In this document: positions 1-8,297 of the stretch, piece after piece
Position numbering within the stretch: the first letter of the stretch is position 1
Layout of the letters: each line of letters begins with the position of its first letter
Source: Serratia sp. H1w
GTDB lineage: Bacteria > Pseudomonadota > Gammaproteobacteria > Enterobacterales > Enterobacteriaceae
Assembly (NCBI RefSeq): GCF_000633355.1
Contig: NZ_AYMQ01000073.1
Location: 1 to 45,818 of the forward strand
Reading direction: 5' to 3'
Length of the DNA: 45,818 nucleotides
Position numbers and translations under genes: made by a program
The notes under the pieces: model-generated
Told to the model about the DNA's origin: nothing
Databases searched by the model: none
What the model saw: the letters and a program-made list of their open reading frames with translations, nothing else

Positions 1-15
1 GACACTGCCAGGCAT
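1..15 (+). rRNA. rrf: 5S rRNA, 3' end only
   Basis: The first 15 bases match the conserved 3' end of enterobacterial 5S rRNA (ending CTGCCAGGCAT). The rest lies outside the window. Its position just before tRNA-Asp and tRNA-Trp matches the distal end of the E. coli rrnC operon, so the tRNAs are probably co-transcribed with it. Confidence 0.8.
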
Positions 16-108
16 CAATTAAACGTTATCAGTATGACATCTGGTAATGTGCAAAATCACCAAGGTGGTTTTGCCCGCATCGAAAGATGCAACGTTAGAA
101 GAACCGGT

Positions 109-185
109 GGAGCGGTAGTTCAGTTGGTTAGAATACCTGCCTGTCACGCAGGGGGTCGCGGGTTCGAGCCCCGTCCGTTCCGCCA
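109..185 (+). tRNA. aspT: tRNA-Asp (GTC)
   Basis: 77-nt cloverleaf with a 7-bp acceptor stem (GGAGCGG/CCGTTCC), anticodon loop CTGTCAC giving anticodon GTC, T-loop GTTCGAG and encoded CCA. It lies about 95 nt after the 5S end, as aspT does in the E. coli rrnC operon. Confidence 0.97.
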
Positions 186-238
186 CTTATTTAAATTATG
201 CCTGCTAATCTTAGCAGGCATAATGTTAAGCGTAATTT

Positions 239-314
239 AGGGGCGTAGCTCAGTTGGTAGAGCACCGGTCTCCAAAACCGGGTGTCGCGAGTTCGAGTCT
301 CTCCGCCCCTGCCA
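239..314 (+). tRNA. trpT: tRNA-Trp (CCA)
   Basis: 76-nt tRNA with acceptor stem AGGGGCG/CGCCCCT, anticodon loop CTCCAAA giving anticodon CCA, T-loop GTTCGAG and encoded CCA. It follows tRNA-Asp by 53 nt and is probably the last gene of the rRNA operon, since a strong terminator starts 7 nt later. Confidence 0.97.
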
Positions 315-320
315 TATTAG

Positions 321-350
321 AACCCTTTGCGAAAGCGAAGGGTTTTTTTT
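321..350 (+). terminator. Rho-independent terminator of the rrn-aspT-trpT operon
   Basis: AACCCTTTGC pairs with GCGAAGGGTT across a GAAA loop (one G-T wobble), followed by eight T. It sits directly behind tRNA-Trp and is a textbook intrinsic terminator. Confidence 0.9.
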
Positions 351-574
351 GCTTTCTATTCTCCCAAATTCCCCCTCCCACAAGCCAATTCGTACAAAAT
401 CCCTGCCGAAACCGTTCCCAATTTAGACTTTTCTTGCTGTATCTATGCACAAAATGGTTGTAATCCCGCGCTGTGATATCGCTCATCATTCCTGCCTGCA
501 TTTCAACTACACCTTATAAGCCCCGGGAGTTTTCCGGGCACTCTCGATTAAAGCGAATACACCCATAGCCATCT

Positions 575-595
575 CTGCCTGAAAAGTTTAGGCAG
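575..595 (+). promoter_or_regulatory. Inverted repeat before ytfQ (possible operator or 5'-UTR hairpin)
   Basis: Perfect 6-bp arms CTGCCT and AGGCAG flank a 9-nt centre, ending 15 nt before the ytfQ start and just before its ribosome-binding site (GAGGAG). It could be a repressor site or an mRNA hairpin. No known consensus was recognised. The rest of 351-610 shows one more weak GC hairpin near 523-541 and no gene. Confidence 0.3.
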
Positions 596-610
596 CGCGA
601 GGAGAAAAAC

Positions 611-1567
611 ATGTATAAGCGTTTACTGTTAGCGGCCGCCGTAAGCGGCGTGTTGATGGGTGCGGCGCAGGCCGCCCCCTTGGTTGTCGGCTTCTCTCAG
701 ATTGGTTCTGAATCAGGGTGGCGCTCGGCAGAAACCAAAGTGGCCAAGCAGGAGGCAGAAAAACGCGGTATTACGCTGAAAATCGCCGATGCGCAGCAAA
801 AGCAGGAGAATCAGATCAAGGCGGTGAGATCCTTCATTGCCCAGGGCGTTGATGCCATCTTTATTGCGCCAGTGGTGGCAACCGGTTGGACTCCGGTCTT
901 GCAGGAAGCGAAAGAAGCCAAAATCCCGGTATTCCTGCTCGATCGCATGATCGAAGTGAACGACCCTTCGCTGTATACCGCCGCCGTTGCTTCTGACAGC
1001 GTTCATGAAGGGAAGGTGGCAGGGGAATGGCTGGTAAAAGAAGTGGCAGGCAAACCTTGTAACGTGGTGGAACTGCAAGGCACCGTCGGGGCCAGCGTAG
1101 CGATCAACCGTAAGAAAGGCTTTGCGGACGGCATTGCCTCTGCCGATAACGTCAAAATCATCCGTTCGCAGTCCGGCGACTTTACTCGCAGCAAGGGTAA
1201 AGAAGTGATGGAAAGCTTTATCAAGGCCGAGCAGAACGGCAAAAACATCTGTGCCGTGTATGCACATAACGACGATATGGCCATTGGTGCCATTCAGGCG
1301 ATTAAAGAAGCTGGCCTCAAACCAGGATCGCAAATCAAGGTGATCTCCATTGACGGCGTGCCGGATATCTTTAAAGCCATGATGAACGGTGAAGCCAACG
1401 CCACGGTTGAACTGACGCCAAACATGGCAGGCCCCGCATTTGATGCCCTGATTGCCTTGAAAAAAGACGGCACTCAGCCACAGAAATTTATCCAGACCGA
1501 GTCGAAACTGCTGCAGCCCGATACCGCGAAGCAGGAATTTGAGATGAAGAAAAGCATGGGATATTGA
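611..1567 (+). CDS. ytfQ: Galactofuranose ABC transporter, periplasmic binding protein YtfQ
   Basis: 318 residues, the same length as E. coli YtfQ and very similar throughout (LVVGFSQIGSESGW, QQKQENQIKAVRSF, SQSGDFTRSKGKEVMESF). Family knowledge: it captures galactofuranose in the periplasm and delivers it to the YtfT/YjfF permease. Residues 1-21 form a Sec signal peptide with likely cleavage after AQA. The mature protein is a type-I periplasmic binding fold of the ribose/LacI-like class. The start has a strong Shine-Dalgarno (GAGGAG, spacing 7). It is the first gene of a tightly packed four-gene operon. In E. coli this operon lies elsewhere, so its place behind the tRNA genes is specific to this lineage. 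Confidence 0.96.
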   Translation: MYKRLLLAAAVSGVLMGAAQAAPLVVGFSQIGSESGWRSAETKVAKQEAEKRGITLKIADAQQKQENQIKAVRSFIAQGVDAIFIAPVVATGWTPVLQEAKEAKIPVFLLDRMIEVNDPSLYTAAVASDSVHEGKVAGEWLVKEVAGKPCNVVELQGTVGASVAINRKKGFADGIASADNVKIIRSQSGDFTRSKGKEVMESFIKAEQNGKNICAVYAHNDDMAIGAIQAIKEAGLKPGSQIKVISIDGVPDIFKAMMNGEANATVELTPNMAGPAFDALIALKKDGTQPQKFIQTESKLLQPDTAKQEFEMKKSMGY

Positions 1568-1589
1568 TCGTTCACGGGCGGAGCAGATG

Positions 1590-3104
1590 ATGGCCACACC
1601 TCAGACAGCATTGTTGACGATAAGCGGTTTATCCGTTGAGTTTCCAGGTGTAAAAGCGCTGGAGCAGGTTGATTTCACACTACAGCGCGGTGAGGTGGTG
1701 GCGCTTCTCGGAGAAAATGGTGCGGGCAAGTCCACGCTGATCAAGGCATTGACCGGCGTTTACCAACGCTCCGCCGGTGAGATCTGGTTAGAAGGCACCG
1801 CGATTGCGCCGCAGAATACGGCCCAGGCGCAATCGTTGGGGATAGGCACCGTCTATCAGGAAGTTAACCTGCTGCCTAATATCTCGGTGGCCGCCAATCT
1901 GTTTATCGGCCGGGAGCCGACCCGCTTTGGTCTGGTCGATCAAAAAACCCTGTTACGTAATGCCCGTAAGCTGCTGGAAGGCTATGGCTTGCCGCTGGAT
2001 GTCAGTCAGCCGCTGGGCAATTACTCGATCGCGATCCAGCAAATTGTCGCGATTGCCCGTGCCGTCGATCTCTCCGCCAAGGTGCTGATCCTGGATGAAC
2101 CCACCGCCAGCCTGGATGCCAAGGAAGTCAGCATGCTGCTGGATATTCTCAGCCAACTGCGATCGCAGGGAATGGGGATGATCTTTGTCACCCACTTTCT
2201 TGAGCAGGTTTACCGCATCAGCGATCGTATTACCGTGCTGCGCAATGGCAAGCTGGTTGGGACTCGGGTCACTGCCGAGCTGCCACGGTTGGAGTTGGTG
2301 CAGATGATGCTTGGCCACAGCTTTGATGAAACGCTGCTCAAGCGTAGCGAACATCAGGCCGTACAGGCTCCGCCGTTGGTGGAGTTTAGCGGTTATGGCC
2401 GACGCGGGATGGTTGAGCCCTTCGATCTGGCGCTGCGGCCTGGGGAAATTGTCGGTCTGGCGGGTTTATTGGGTTCAGGGCGTACCGAGACCGCACAGCT
2501 GATCTTCGGCATCAAGGCTCGCGATAAGGGCACCGCCAAGGTTGAGGGCAAAGCGGTGGCGATCCCAACGCCCCGTAAAGCGGCCAGCCTGGGATTTGGT
2601 TATTGCCCGGAAGATCGCAAAACCGACGGTATTGTCGGCGCCGCCACGGTAAGGGAAAACATCATTCTGGCATTGCAGGCACAGCGCGGTTGGTTGCGGC
2701 CAATCCCGCTGCGTGAGCAAACCCGCATTGCCGAAGAGTTTATCAAACTGCTGGGGATCCGCACGCCAGGGCCAGAGCAGCAAATCCAGTATCTCTCTGG
2801 CGGCAATCAACAGAAGGTGCTGCTTTCGCGTTGGCTGGCGACCAAACCCCGCTTCCTGATCCTGGATGAGCCCACTCGCGGCATTGACGTGGGGGCTCAT
2901 GCGGAGATTATCCGCCTGATTGAACGACTCTGTGATGAAGGATTGGCACTGCTGGTGATCTCCTCAGAACTGGAGGAGCTGGCAGGTTATGCCGATCGTA
3001 TCGTGGTATTACGCGATAGAAAACACGTGGCGCAGCTTGAACATGATGCCATTACGGTTCCCGCCATCATGCAGGCCATTGCCGTGCAACAGGGGGCAGC
3101 ATGA
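1590..3104 (+). CDS. ytfR: Galactofuranose ABC transporter, double ATPase YtfR
   Basis: 504-residue tandem ABC ATPase that powers galactofuranose import at the inner membrane. The first nucleotide-binding domain has Walker A GENGAGKST near residue 41 and Walker B LILDEPTASLD. The second has the degenerate P-loop GLLGSGRTET, signature LSGGNQQKV and Walker B LILDEPTRGID, the usual asymmetry of sugar importers of the RbsA/MglA type. E. coli YtfR is 500 residues. Two ATGs lie in tandem at 1587 and 1590. GGAG at 1580-1583 is better spaced for the second, so 1590 is preferred. The stop overlaps ytfT as ATGA, which suggests translational coupling. Confidence 0.95.
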   Translation: MATPQTALLTISGLSVEFPGVKALEQVDFTLQRGEVVALLGENGAGKSTLIKALTGVYQRSAGEIWLEGTAIAPQNTAQAQSLGIGTVYQEVNLLPNISVAANLFIGREPTRFGLVDQKTLLRNARKLLEGYGLPLDVSQPLGNYSIAIQQIVAIARAVDLSAKVLILDEPTASLDAKEVSMLLDILSQLRSQGMGMIFVTHFLEQVYRISDRITVLRNGKLVGTRVTAELPRLELVQMMLGHSFDETLLKRSEHQAVQAPPLVEFSGYGRRGMVEPFDLALRPGEIVGLAGLLGSGRTETAQLIFGIKARDKGTAKVEGKAVAIPTPRKAASLGFGYCPEDRKTDGIVGAATVRENIILALQAQRGWLRPIPLREQTRIAEEFIKLLGIRTPGPEQQIQYLSGGNQQKVLLSRWLATKPRFLILDEPTRGIDVGAHAEIIRLIERLCDEGLALLVISSELEELAGYADRIVVLRDRKHVAQLEHDAITVPAIMQAIAVQQGAA

Positions 3105-4123
3105 ACCACAGGAGTTTTCCCATGACCGGTGGACCACGCAAAGTCAGGTGGGTGATGCCCGCAGGGGCGACACAACTGGGGGCGCTGGCGGTCATTTTGC
3201 TTATTGATAGCCTGGTCGCCCCCCATTTCTTCTCCATCCATATTCAGGATGGTCGGCTGTTCGGCAGCGTGATTGATATTTTTAACCGTGGTGCTCCCGT
3301 CGCATTGCTTGCATTGGGCATGGCGCTCGTCATCGCTACCGGCGGGATCGATCTCTCTGTCGGTGCGGTGATGGCGATTGCCGGGGCGACCGCTGCCACC
3401 ATGACCAGCGCTGGCTACCCTTTGGTTTACATACTGGGAGCGGCGCTAGCCGTGGGGGCGCTGTGTGGTCTGTGGAATGGGTTCCTGGTCGCGGTGCTGC
3501 AAATCCAGCCCATCGTTGCCACCCTGATGCTGATGGTAGCTGGGCGAGGTATTGCGCAACTGATTACCGAGGGGCAAATCGTCACCTTTGAGAATGAAGG
3601 GCTGGCCAAGCTCGGTAGCGGGGCGCTGATGTATTTGCCGATGCCGGTGATCATTGCCGCCATCATGCTGTTGCTGATTTGGTTACTGACGCGCAAAACC
3701 GCATTGGGGCTGTTTATTGAAGCGGTCGGCATCAATTTGCGTTCGGCACGTAATGCTGGCGTCAGCACGCGCTGGGTGATCATTGCGGTGTATATCATTT
3801 GCGGCCTGTGCGCAGCGGTGGCAGGGGTTATTGTCACGGCGGATATCCGAGGTGCCGATGCCAACAATGCGGGCCTGTGGCTCGAACTGGATGCAATCCT
3901 GGCCGTGGTGATTGGCGGTGGATCACTGCTAGGCGGGCGTTTTAATCTGCTGCTCTCCGTCGTTGGGGCGTTAATCATTCAGGGAATGAATACTGGGATC
4001 CTGCTCTCGGGTTATAAGCCAGAGTTTAACCTGGTGCTGAAAGCGGTAGTGGTATTAGCCGTTTTGCTGGTGCAATCCCCGAGTGTTTCGATACACCGGC
4101 TGTGGCGGAGGCGCAAACCATGA
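3101..4123 (+). CDS. ytfT: Galactofuranose ABC transporter permease YtfT
   Basis: 340-residue inner-membrane permease of the RbsC family with about ten hydrophobic segments. It matches E. coli YtfT (341 residues) in blocks such as IATGGIDLSVGAVMAIAGAT, RGADANNAGLWLELDAILAV and NLLLSVVGALIIQGMNTGIL. It forms the membrane channel together with YjfF. The ATG at 3101 overlaps the ytfR stop. An alternative ATG at 3122 has a better Shine-Dalgarno (CAGGAG at 3109-3114, 7-nt spacing) and would give 333 residues; the N-terminal residues are variable, so the choice is open. The last codons overlap the yjfF start. Confidence 0.94.
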   Translation: MNHRSFPMTGGPRKVRWVMPAGATQLGALAVILLIDSLVAPHFFSIHIQDGRLFGSVIDIFNRGAPVALLALGMALVIATGGIDLSVGAVMAIAGATAATMTSAGYPLVYILGAALAVGALCGLWNGFLVAVLQIQPIVATLMLMVAGRGIAQLITEGQIVTFENEGLAKLGSGALMYLPMPVIIAAIMLLLIWLLTRKTALGLFIEAVGINLRSARNAGVSTRWVIIAVYIICGLCAAVAGVIVTADIRGADANNAGLWLELDAILAVVIGGGSLLGGRFNLLLSVVGALIIQGMNTGILLSGYKPEFNLVLKAVVVLAVLLVQSPSVSIHRLWRRRKP

Positions 4124-5112
4124 TGAAACGTAACCTTCCCTTGTTGATCACTATCGCCGTTTTCCTGTTGGGCTATGCCTTTTGCCTTAGCCAATTCCCC
4201 AGCTTTGCTTCTACCCGCGTCTGGTGCGATCTGCTGACCGACAACGCCTTTCTCGGCATTGTGGCGGTGGGCATGACTTTTGTGATCCTCTCAGGGGGGA
4301 TCGATCTTTCGGTGGGGTCGGTGATCGCCTTTACCGGCGTACTGCTGGCCAAGCTGATTGGCACTTATGGTATTGCTCCAGGTTATGCGTTTGTCATTGC
4401 CTTGCTGATGGGAGCCTCGTTTGGCGCGCTGATGGGCTGGATCATTGATGTGCTGAAATTGCCCGCCTTTATCATCACGCTGGCTGGGATGTTCTTCGTG
4501 CGCGGCATGAGCTTTATCGTGTCAGAAGAGTCGCTGCCGATCGACCACCCGCTGTATGCCACGCTGGCAAACTATGCCTGGAAAGTCCCGGGAGGCGGGC
4601 GCTTTACTTTGCTGGCATTGGTGATGTTACTGGTCGTAGCGCTAGGTATGATCTTGGCGCATCGCACCCGATTTGGCCATAACGTCTATGCCATCGGCGG
4701 CAATCCGGTCTCCGCTGCGCTGATGGGCGTGCCGGTGCGGCGTACTACCATCCAGATTTACATGCTTTCCAGCACGTTGGCGGCTCTCTCCGGCATTATT
4801 TTCTCGCTCTACACTTCAGCCGGTTACGCGCTGGCTGCCAGCGGTGTCGAACTGGATGCCATTGCGGCGGTGGTTATTGGAGGAACCTTGCTGACCGGCG
4901 GTGTCGGTACCATCTTGGGTACCTTGTTTGGCGTGCTGATCCAGGGCCTAATCCAGAGTTACATCACTTTCGATGGTTCACTCAGCTCCTGGTGGACCAA
5001 AATCGTCATCGGCATCCTGCTGTTCTGCTTTATCGGCCTCCAGAAGGCGATGAGCGCCTTTTGGCAGACCAGACGGGACAAACCCCGCCATCCACGCCTG
5101 AAGCCGTCATAG
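4120..5112 (+). CDS. yjfF: Galactofuranose ABC transporter permease YjfF
   Basis: 330-residue second permease of the galactofuranose importer, again RbsC-like. It matches E. coli YjfF from its first residues (MMKRNLPLLITIAVFLLGY against MIKRNLPLM...), which sets the start at ATG 4120 rather than an upstream in-frame ATG at 4102. Conserved blocks include VILSGGIDLSVGSVIAFTGV and ELDAIAAVVIGGTLL. The start overlaps the ytfT stop (ATGATG around TGA). The stop is 4 nt from the end of convergent hdfR with no obvious terminator, so read-through antisense to hdfR is possible. Confidence 0.95.
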   Translation: MMKRNLPLLITIAVFLLGYAFCLSQFPSFASTRVWCDLLTDNAFLGIVAVGMTFVILSGGIDLSVGSVIAFTGVLLAKLIGTYGIAPGYAFVIALLMGASFGALMGWIIDVLKLPAFIITLAGMFFVRGMSFIVSEESLPIDHPLYATLANYAWKVPGGGRFTLLALVMLLVVALGMILAHRTRFGHNVYAIGGNPVSAALMGVPVRRTTIQIYMLSSTLAALSGIIFSLYTSAGYALAASGVELDAIAAVVIGGTLLTGGVGTILGTLFGVLIQGLIQSYITFDGSLSSWWTKIVIGILLFCFIGLQKAMSAFWQTRRDKPRHPRLKPS

Positions 5113-5116
5113 CGGC

Positions 5117-5944
5117 TCAGGTTGCGGTATTTAAAGGTATTTTCAGCAGTTGGCGGATTAGCGGCTGCTGGTCACTGTTTTGCAGCCAGACGGCGTAAAG
5201 CGGGCGAATAATCGGCTGAACCTCTGCAACGGCGATCAACTGAGGAAACTCTTTCTCCCACTGGCTTGGGAGAAAAGCACAGCCTCCGGTCGTCTCCAGC
5301 AATTGGCGCGTCAGATGGGCCGACGTGGTGGTCAGCACGGGCATGCTGTCGCCCTCGAGCATGCGGGCTTCCTGTTGGTGAAAATCCGCCCCCCATTCCA
5401 GTTTGATGTAAGGCATTGGGGCTGACTTGTCGCGTGACGCGGAGGAAAACAGGCGTAGCGAGAAGTTACCCAACAGCTGGCTGGCCAGCTCATCCATCTT
5501 TGGCGGTTCGGTGGTGATTAGCAAATCGAGCTGTCTTTCATGTAGCTGTTTCACCAATGAATGGCGCAATGCCACCCTGGCTTCAAGCTGCAACGCTTCC
5601 CGCTGCTGGTAAAGCGATTGCAACCAAGGTGTCAGGTAAGCCTCCCATAACGAGGCGGTAGCACCGATGGAAAGTTCGCTGTGTTGTAGCGATCTCACCA
5701 CCTCTTTCTTGGCCAGTTGCCAGGTGTTCATCAGGCTCTCGGCATAGGGCAACAGCCGCTCTCCTGCGGGGGTCAGGCGGATGTTGTTGCGGTGGCGGGT
5801 GAATAAATTCGCCCCTAATTGAGTTTCAAGCTGGCGGATACGAAAACTCACCGCAGACTGCGTTAAGTACAGGGATTCCGCTGCGCGGCCAAAATGTCGC
5901 GTTCTACTGACCTCCAAAAAGGTTTTCAGTAATTCGGTGTCCAC
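5117..5944 (-). CDS. hdfR: LysR-type regulator HdfR (H-NS-dependent flhDC repressor)
   Basis: 275-residue LysR regulator. The N-terminal winged HTH is almost identical to E. coli HdfR ([40 protein letters not shown]), followed by an effector-binding domain. In E. coli HdfR represses the flagellar master operon flhDC and is itself repressed by H-NS. The start is taken as GTG at 5944: GGAG lies 6 nt upstream, and the encoded protein then begins (M)DTELLKTF as in E. coli. The longer frame opening at 5956 would use TTG, with the SD inside the coding sequence. It is divergent from maoP, the conserved E. coli arrangement. Confidence 0.93.
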   Translation of the reverse strand: MDTELLKTFLEVSRTRHFGRAAESLYLTQSAVSFRIRQLETQLGANLFTRHRNNIRLTPAGERLLPYAESLMNTWQLAKKEVVRSLQHSELSIGATASLWEAYLTPWLQSLYQQREALQLEARVALRHSLVKQLHERQLDLLITTEPPKMDELASQLLGNFSLRLFSSASRDKSAPMPYIKLEWGADFHQQEARMLEGDSMPVLTTTSAHLTRQLLETTGGCAFLPSQWEKEFPQLIAVAEVQPIIRPLYAVWLQNSDQQPLIRQLLKIPLNTAT

Positions 5945-6063
5945 ACCTATCTCCAAAATTTTTTATCGTTAAGATTTAAATGTTTTGTTTTACACGATGT
6001 CAAGCCTATCTAATACTCCGCGCCATAAACAGCACGGCCATGAGAGAATTAGGAGCGTGTCAG

Positions 6064-6402
6064 ATGGCGGATAGCTTCACCACCAATAGTCGTTTTTTTG
6101 ATAATAAAAACTATCCTCGCGGGTTCTCCCGTCACGGCGATTTCACCATTAAAGAAGCGCAATTGCTAGAGCGTTTCGGCTATGCCTTCAACGAGTTGGA
6201 TGCCGGCAAACGCCAGCCAGCCACTGAAGAAGAACAGCTGTTCGTTGCAGTGTGCCGCGGTGAACGTGAACCGGTGACCGAGCAAGAAAAAGTATGGTCT
6301 AAATATCTGGCGCGCACCCGCCGCCCGAAAAAATTCCATACGCTGTCAGGCGGCAAGCCGCAGGCAGATGCGGTAGAAGACTACACTGAAAGCGACGATT
6401 GA
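6064..6402 (+). CDS. maoP: Ori macrodomain organisation protein MaoP (YifE)
   Basis: 112 residues, the same length as E. coli MaoP/YifE, with near-identical blocks ([38 protein letters not shown]). In E. coli MaoP acts with the short DNA site maoS beside its gene to organise the Ori macrodomain of the chromosome. The start at 6064 has AGGAG at 6051-6055. The frame is open further upstream, but that part does not resemble the family. The small acidic protein has no membrane segment. Gene order with hdfR upstream and yifB convergent is as in E. coli. Confidence 0.94.
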   Translation: MADSFTTNSRFFDNKNYPRGFSRHGDFTIKEAQLLERFGYAFNELDAGKRQPATEEEQLFVAVCRGEREPVTEQEKVWSKYLARTRRPKKFHTLSGGKPQADAVEDYTESDD

Positions 6403-6407
6403 TCATC

Positions 6408-6430
6408 ATGGGGCCGTTTGGCCCCATTTT
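6408..6430 (+). terminator. Terminator between convergent maoP and yifB
   Basis: ATGGGGCC and GGCCCCAT pair across a four-base loop, followed by TTTT. It lies between the two convergent stop codons and could serve both strands. Confidence 0.8.
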
Positions 6431-7954
6431 CTATTCCAGGCTGCGGTGTAACTGTAGCAGTAAGCGATCCATACTGCGGTAGCTAAGCGCTTCGCTGAGA
6501 TGGTGTTTCCCGATCTGTTTTTCCCCCGCCAAATCGGCCAGCGTGCGTGCCACTTTCAGGATGCGATGCCAGGCTCGAACCGATAATCCCAGTTTACTCA
6601 GCGTTTTTTCCAAAAAATCCGCCTCTGCCGCAGGCAAATGACAATCCCGATCTACTTCGCGGTTACTCAACAACGCATTTACCTTGCCTGCCCGCACTAG
6701 CTGCCGCTCACGTGCTTCCAGCACCCGTTGCCGTACCTGTTGGCTGCTTTCCCCCGCATGATGCTGCTTGGCCAGCACGCCCGGTGGCAACAGTGGCACC
6801 TCAATCGACAGATCAAATCGATCGAGAAACGGGCCGGAGAGCCTGCCGAGGTAGCGCAAGATTTGCTGAGGTGGAGTGCGATTGTGTATTCCCTGATAGT
6901 GGCCGGTCGGGCTAGGGTTCATCGCTGCAATCAGTTGCACCCGGGCAGGAAAGCGTACCTTGGCGCTGGCGCGTGAGATGACGATTTCCCCAGACTCCAG
7001 TGGCTCACGCAGCGCATCCAACACACGCCGTTCAAACTCGGGTAGTTCATCAAGAAACAGCACGCCGTTGTGCGCCAAGGATATTTCCCCCGGCCGTGGC
7101 AAGGAGCCACCGCCGACCAGAGCGGCCATAGAAGCGCTGTGGTGCGGGGCGCGAAAGGGGCGCTGCCGCCATGGCAGGGTTTCATCTGGATGATGCAGCA
7201 GGCTGGCAACGGCAACGCTTTCCAACGCTTCTTGATCGCTTAGCGGCGGCAGTAAGCCATTGAGGCGGCTGGCCAGCATGGTTTTACCGGTTCCCGGTGG
7301 GCCAAGCAGCAACAGGTTATGGCCCCCGGCAGCGGCAATCTCCAACGCGCGTTTTGCCTGCTCCTGGCCGATGACCTCTTGCAGATCGGCGGTTTCCGTT
7401 GTAGCGGCAGCAGCGGGCGGGGCTACAGCGATCGGCAGCTCTCCTTTGCCCTGCAAAAAGGCACAAACCTCCAGCAAATGTTGCGCGACCCGGGTGGTAC
7501 TGTGGGGCAGTAGCCCCGCCTCCTTGCCATTGGCCTCCGCCAGGATCAGCTCACGCTTGGCCTCGGCTGCTGCGATTGCTGCCGGAATGGCACCATGTAC
7601 CGCTCTCAAGGCGCCGGAAAGCGCCAACTCGCCAAGGAACTCATAGTGCGCCAGCTTATCTGCGGGCAGCTGTTCCGAGGCCGCCAGAATGGCCAGTGCG
7701 ATGGGTAAATCGTAGCGCCCCCCTTCTTTAGGCAGGTCGGCGGGTGCCAGATTGACGGTGATGCGTTTGGCCGGAAAGGTAAAGCCGTTGTTGATCAGTG
7801 CGCTGCGCACCCGGTCGCGGGCTTCTTTCACCGTCGTTTCAGGCAGGCCGACCAGCGTAAGGCCGGGTAACCCGTTGCTGATATGGACTTCAACCATGAC
7901 CGACGGTGCCTGCACGCCGATCGTGGCCCGGGTATAGATTACCGCCAGTGACAT
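6431..7954 (-). CDS. yifB: YifB, ComM-like AAA+ Mg-chelatase/helicase family protein
   Basis: 507 residues against 506 for E. coli YifB. It has an N-terminal ChlI/Lon-protease-like domain (about 20-140), an AAA+ core with Walker A GPPGTGKT and Walker B VLFLDELPEF, the block RPFRAPHHSAS, and a C-terminal Mg-chelatase-type domain. Homologues (ComM in Haemophilus and Vibrio) are hexameric helicases that promote branch migration in natural transformation. The role in non-competent enterobacteria is unclear. The start at 7954 (MSLAVIYTRA) has AGGAG 6 nt upstream and matches E. coli. It is convergent with maoP. Confidence 0.95.
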   Translation of the reverse strand: MSLAVIYTRATIGVQAPSVMVEVHISNGLPGLTLVGLPETTVKEARDRVRSALINNGFTFPAKRITVNLAPADLPKEGGRYDLPIALAILAASEQLPADKLAHYEFLGELALSGALRAVHGAIPAAIAAAEAKRELILAEANGKEAGLLPHSTTRVAQHLLEVCAFLQGKGELPIAVAPPAAAATTETADLQEVIGQEQAKRALEIAAAGGHNLLLLGPPGTGKTMLASRLNGLLPPLSDQEALESVAVASLLHHPDETLPWRQRPFRAPHHSASMAALVGGGSLPRPGEISLAHNGVLFLDELPEFERRVLDALREPLESGEIVISRASAKVRFPARVQLIAAMNPSPTGHYQGIHNRTPPQQILRYLGRLSGPFLDRFDLSIEVPLLPPGVLAKQHHAGESSQQVRQRVLEARERQLVRAGKVNALLSNREVDRDCHLPAAEADFLEKTLSKLGLSVRAWHRILKVARTLADLAGEKQIGKHHLSEALSYRSMDRLLLQLHRSLE

Positions 7955-8297
7955 ATTGCTCTCCTTGCTGAAGGCCACATGATGCGGGATGTGCCTGATG
8001 ACTGCGCTTGCCAGCGTCTTAACTTGCGTAGTGCTGCGAAATGAAAATTACTCTATTTCATAAGGTTAAGTTCGTTTTTCGAGCTGGTACGCAATTTGTT
8101 GTAATACTCATTAACAATTACGGTAAGGCTGAAACACATTAGCAAGCTAAGTAATTTGCATGCGCAGGGCTAATGGGTGTATTTAACAATTGTTTAAAAT
8201 AAAAAATCACTTCCTTAACAAAGCCCCGACCGCTTCCGCACTTGCTGCGGCCGCCGCTAAACCTTATGACCTCGTACTCTACGGTAGGGATGACACT
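7955..8297. other. Intergenic region yifB / MFS gene
   Basis: 343 nt between divergent genes. It must hold promoters for both. An AT-rich near-palindrome around AACAATTGTT lies at about 8184-8193. A frame open to 8190 in phase with the transporter would need a TTG start and adds a low-complexity Ala-rich leader, so it is not called coding. No RNA gene was recognised. Confidence 0.4.

Noticed and set aside
34-240. Open frame running through tRNA-Asp, and a minus-strand frame over tRNA-Trp (250-501)
   Set aside because: Both are fortuitous frames across tRNA genes, with no ribosome-binding site or family resemblance.
713-1597. Long open frame antisense to ytfQ (294 codons), and similar long antisense frames in ilvD (13224-13808), ilvA (14881-15594) and ytfT (3427-3978)
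   Set aside because: Shadows of strong codon bias in GC-rich genes; composition is atypical (Arg/His/Ser-rich), and the sense strand is an unambiguous conserved gene.
239-5112. Genomic island integrated at tRNA-Trp
   Set aside because: No integrase, no second copy of the tRNA 3' end was seen, and the inserted genes look native in composition.
8190-8297. 36-codon N-terminal extension of the MFS gene
   Set aside because: Would need a TTG start with no Shine-Dalgarno and adds an Ala-rich leader; ATG 8298 has AGGGA at good spacing.
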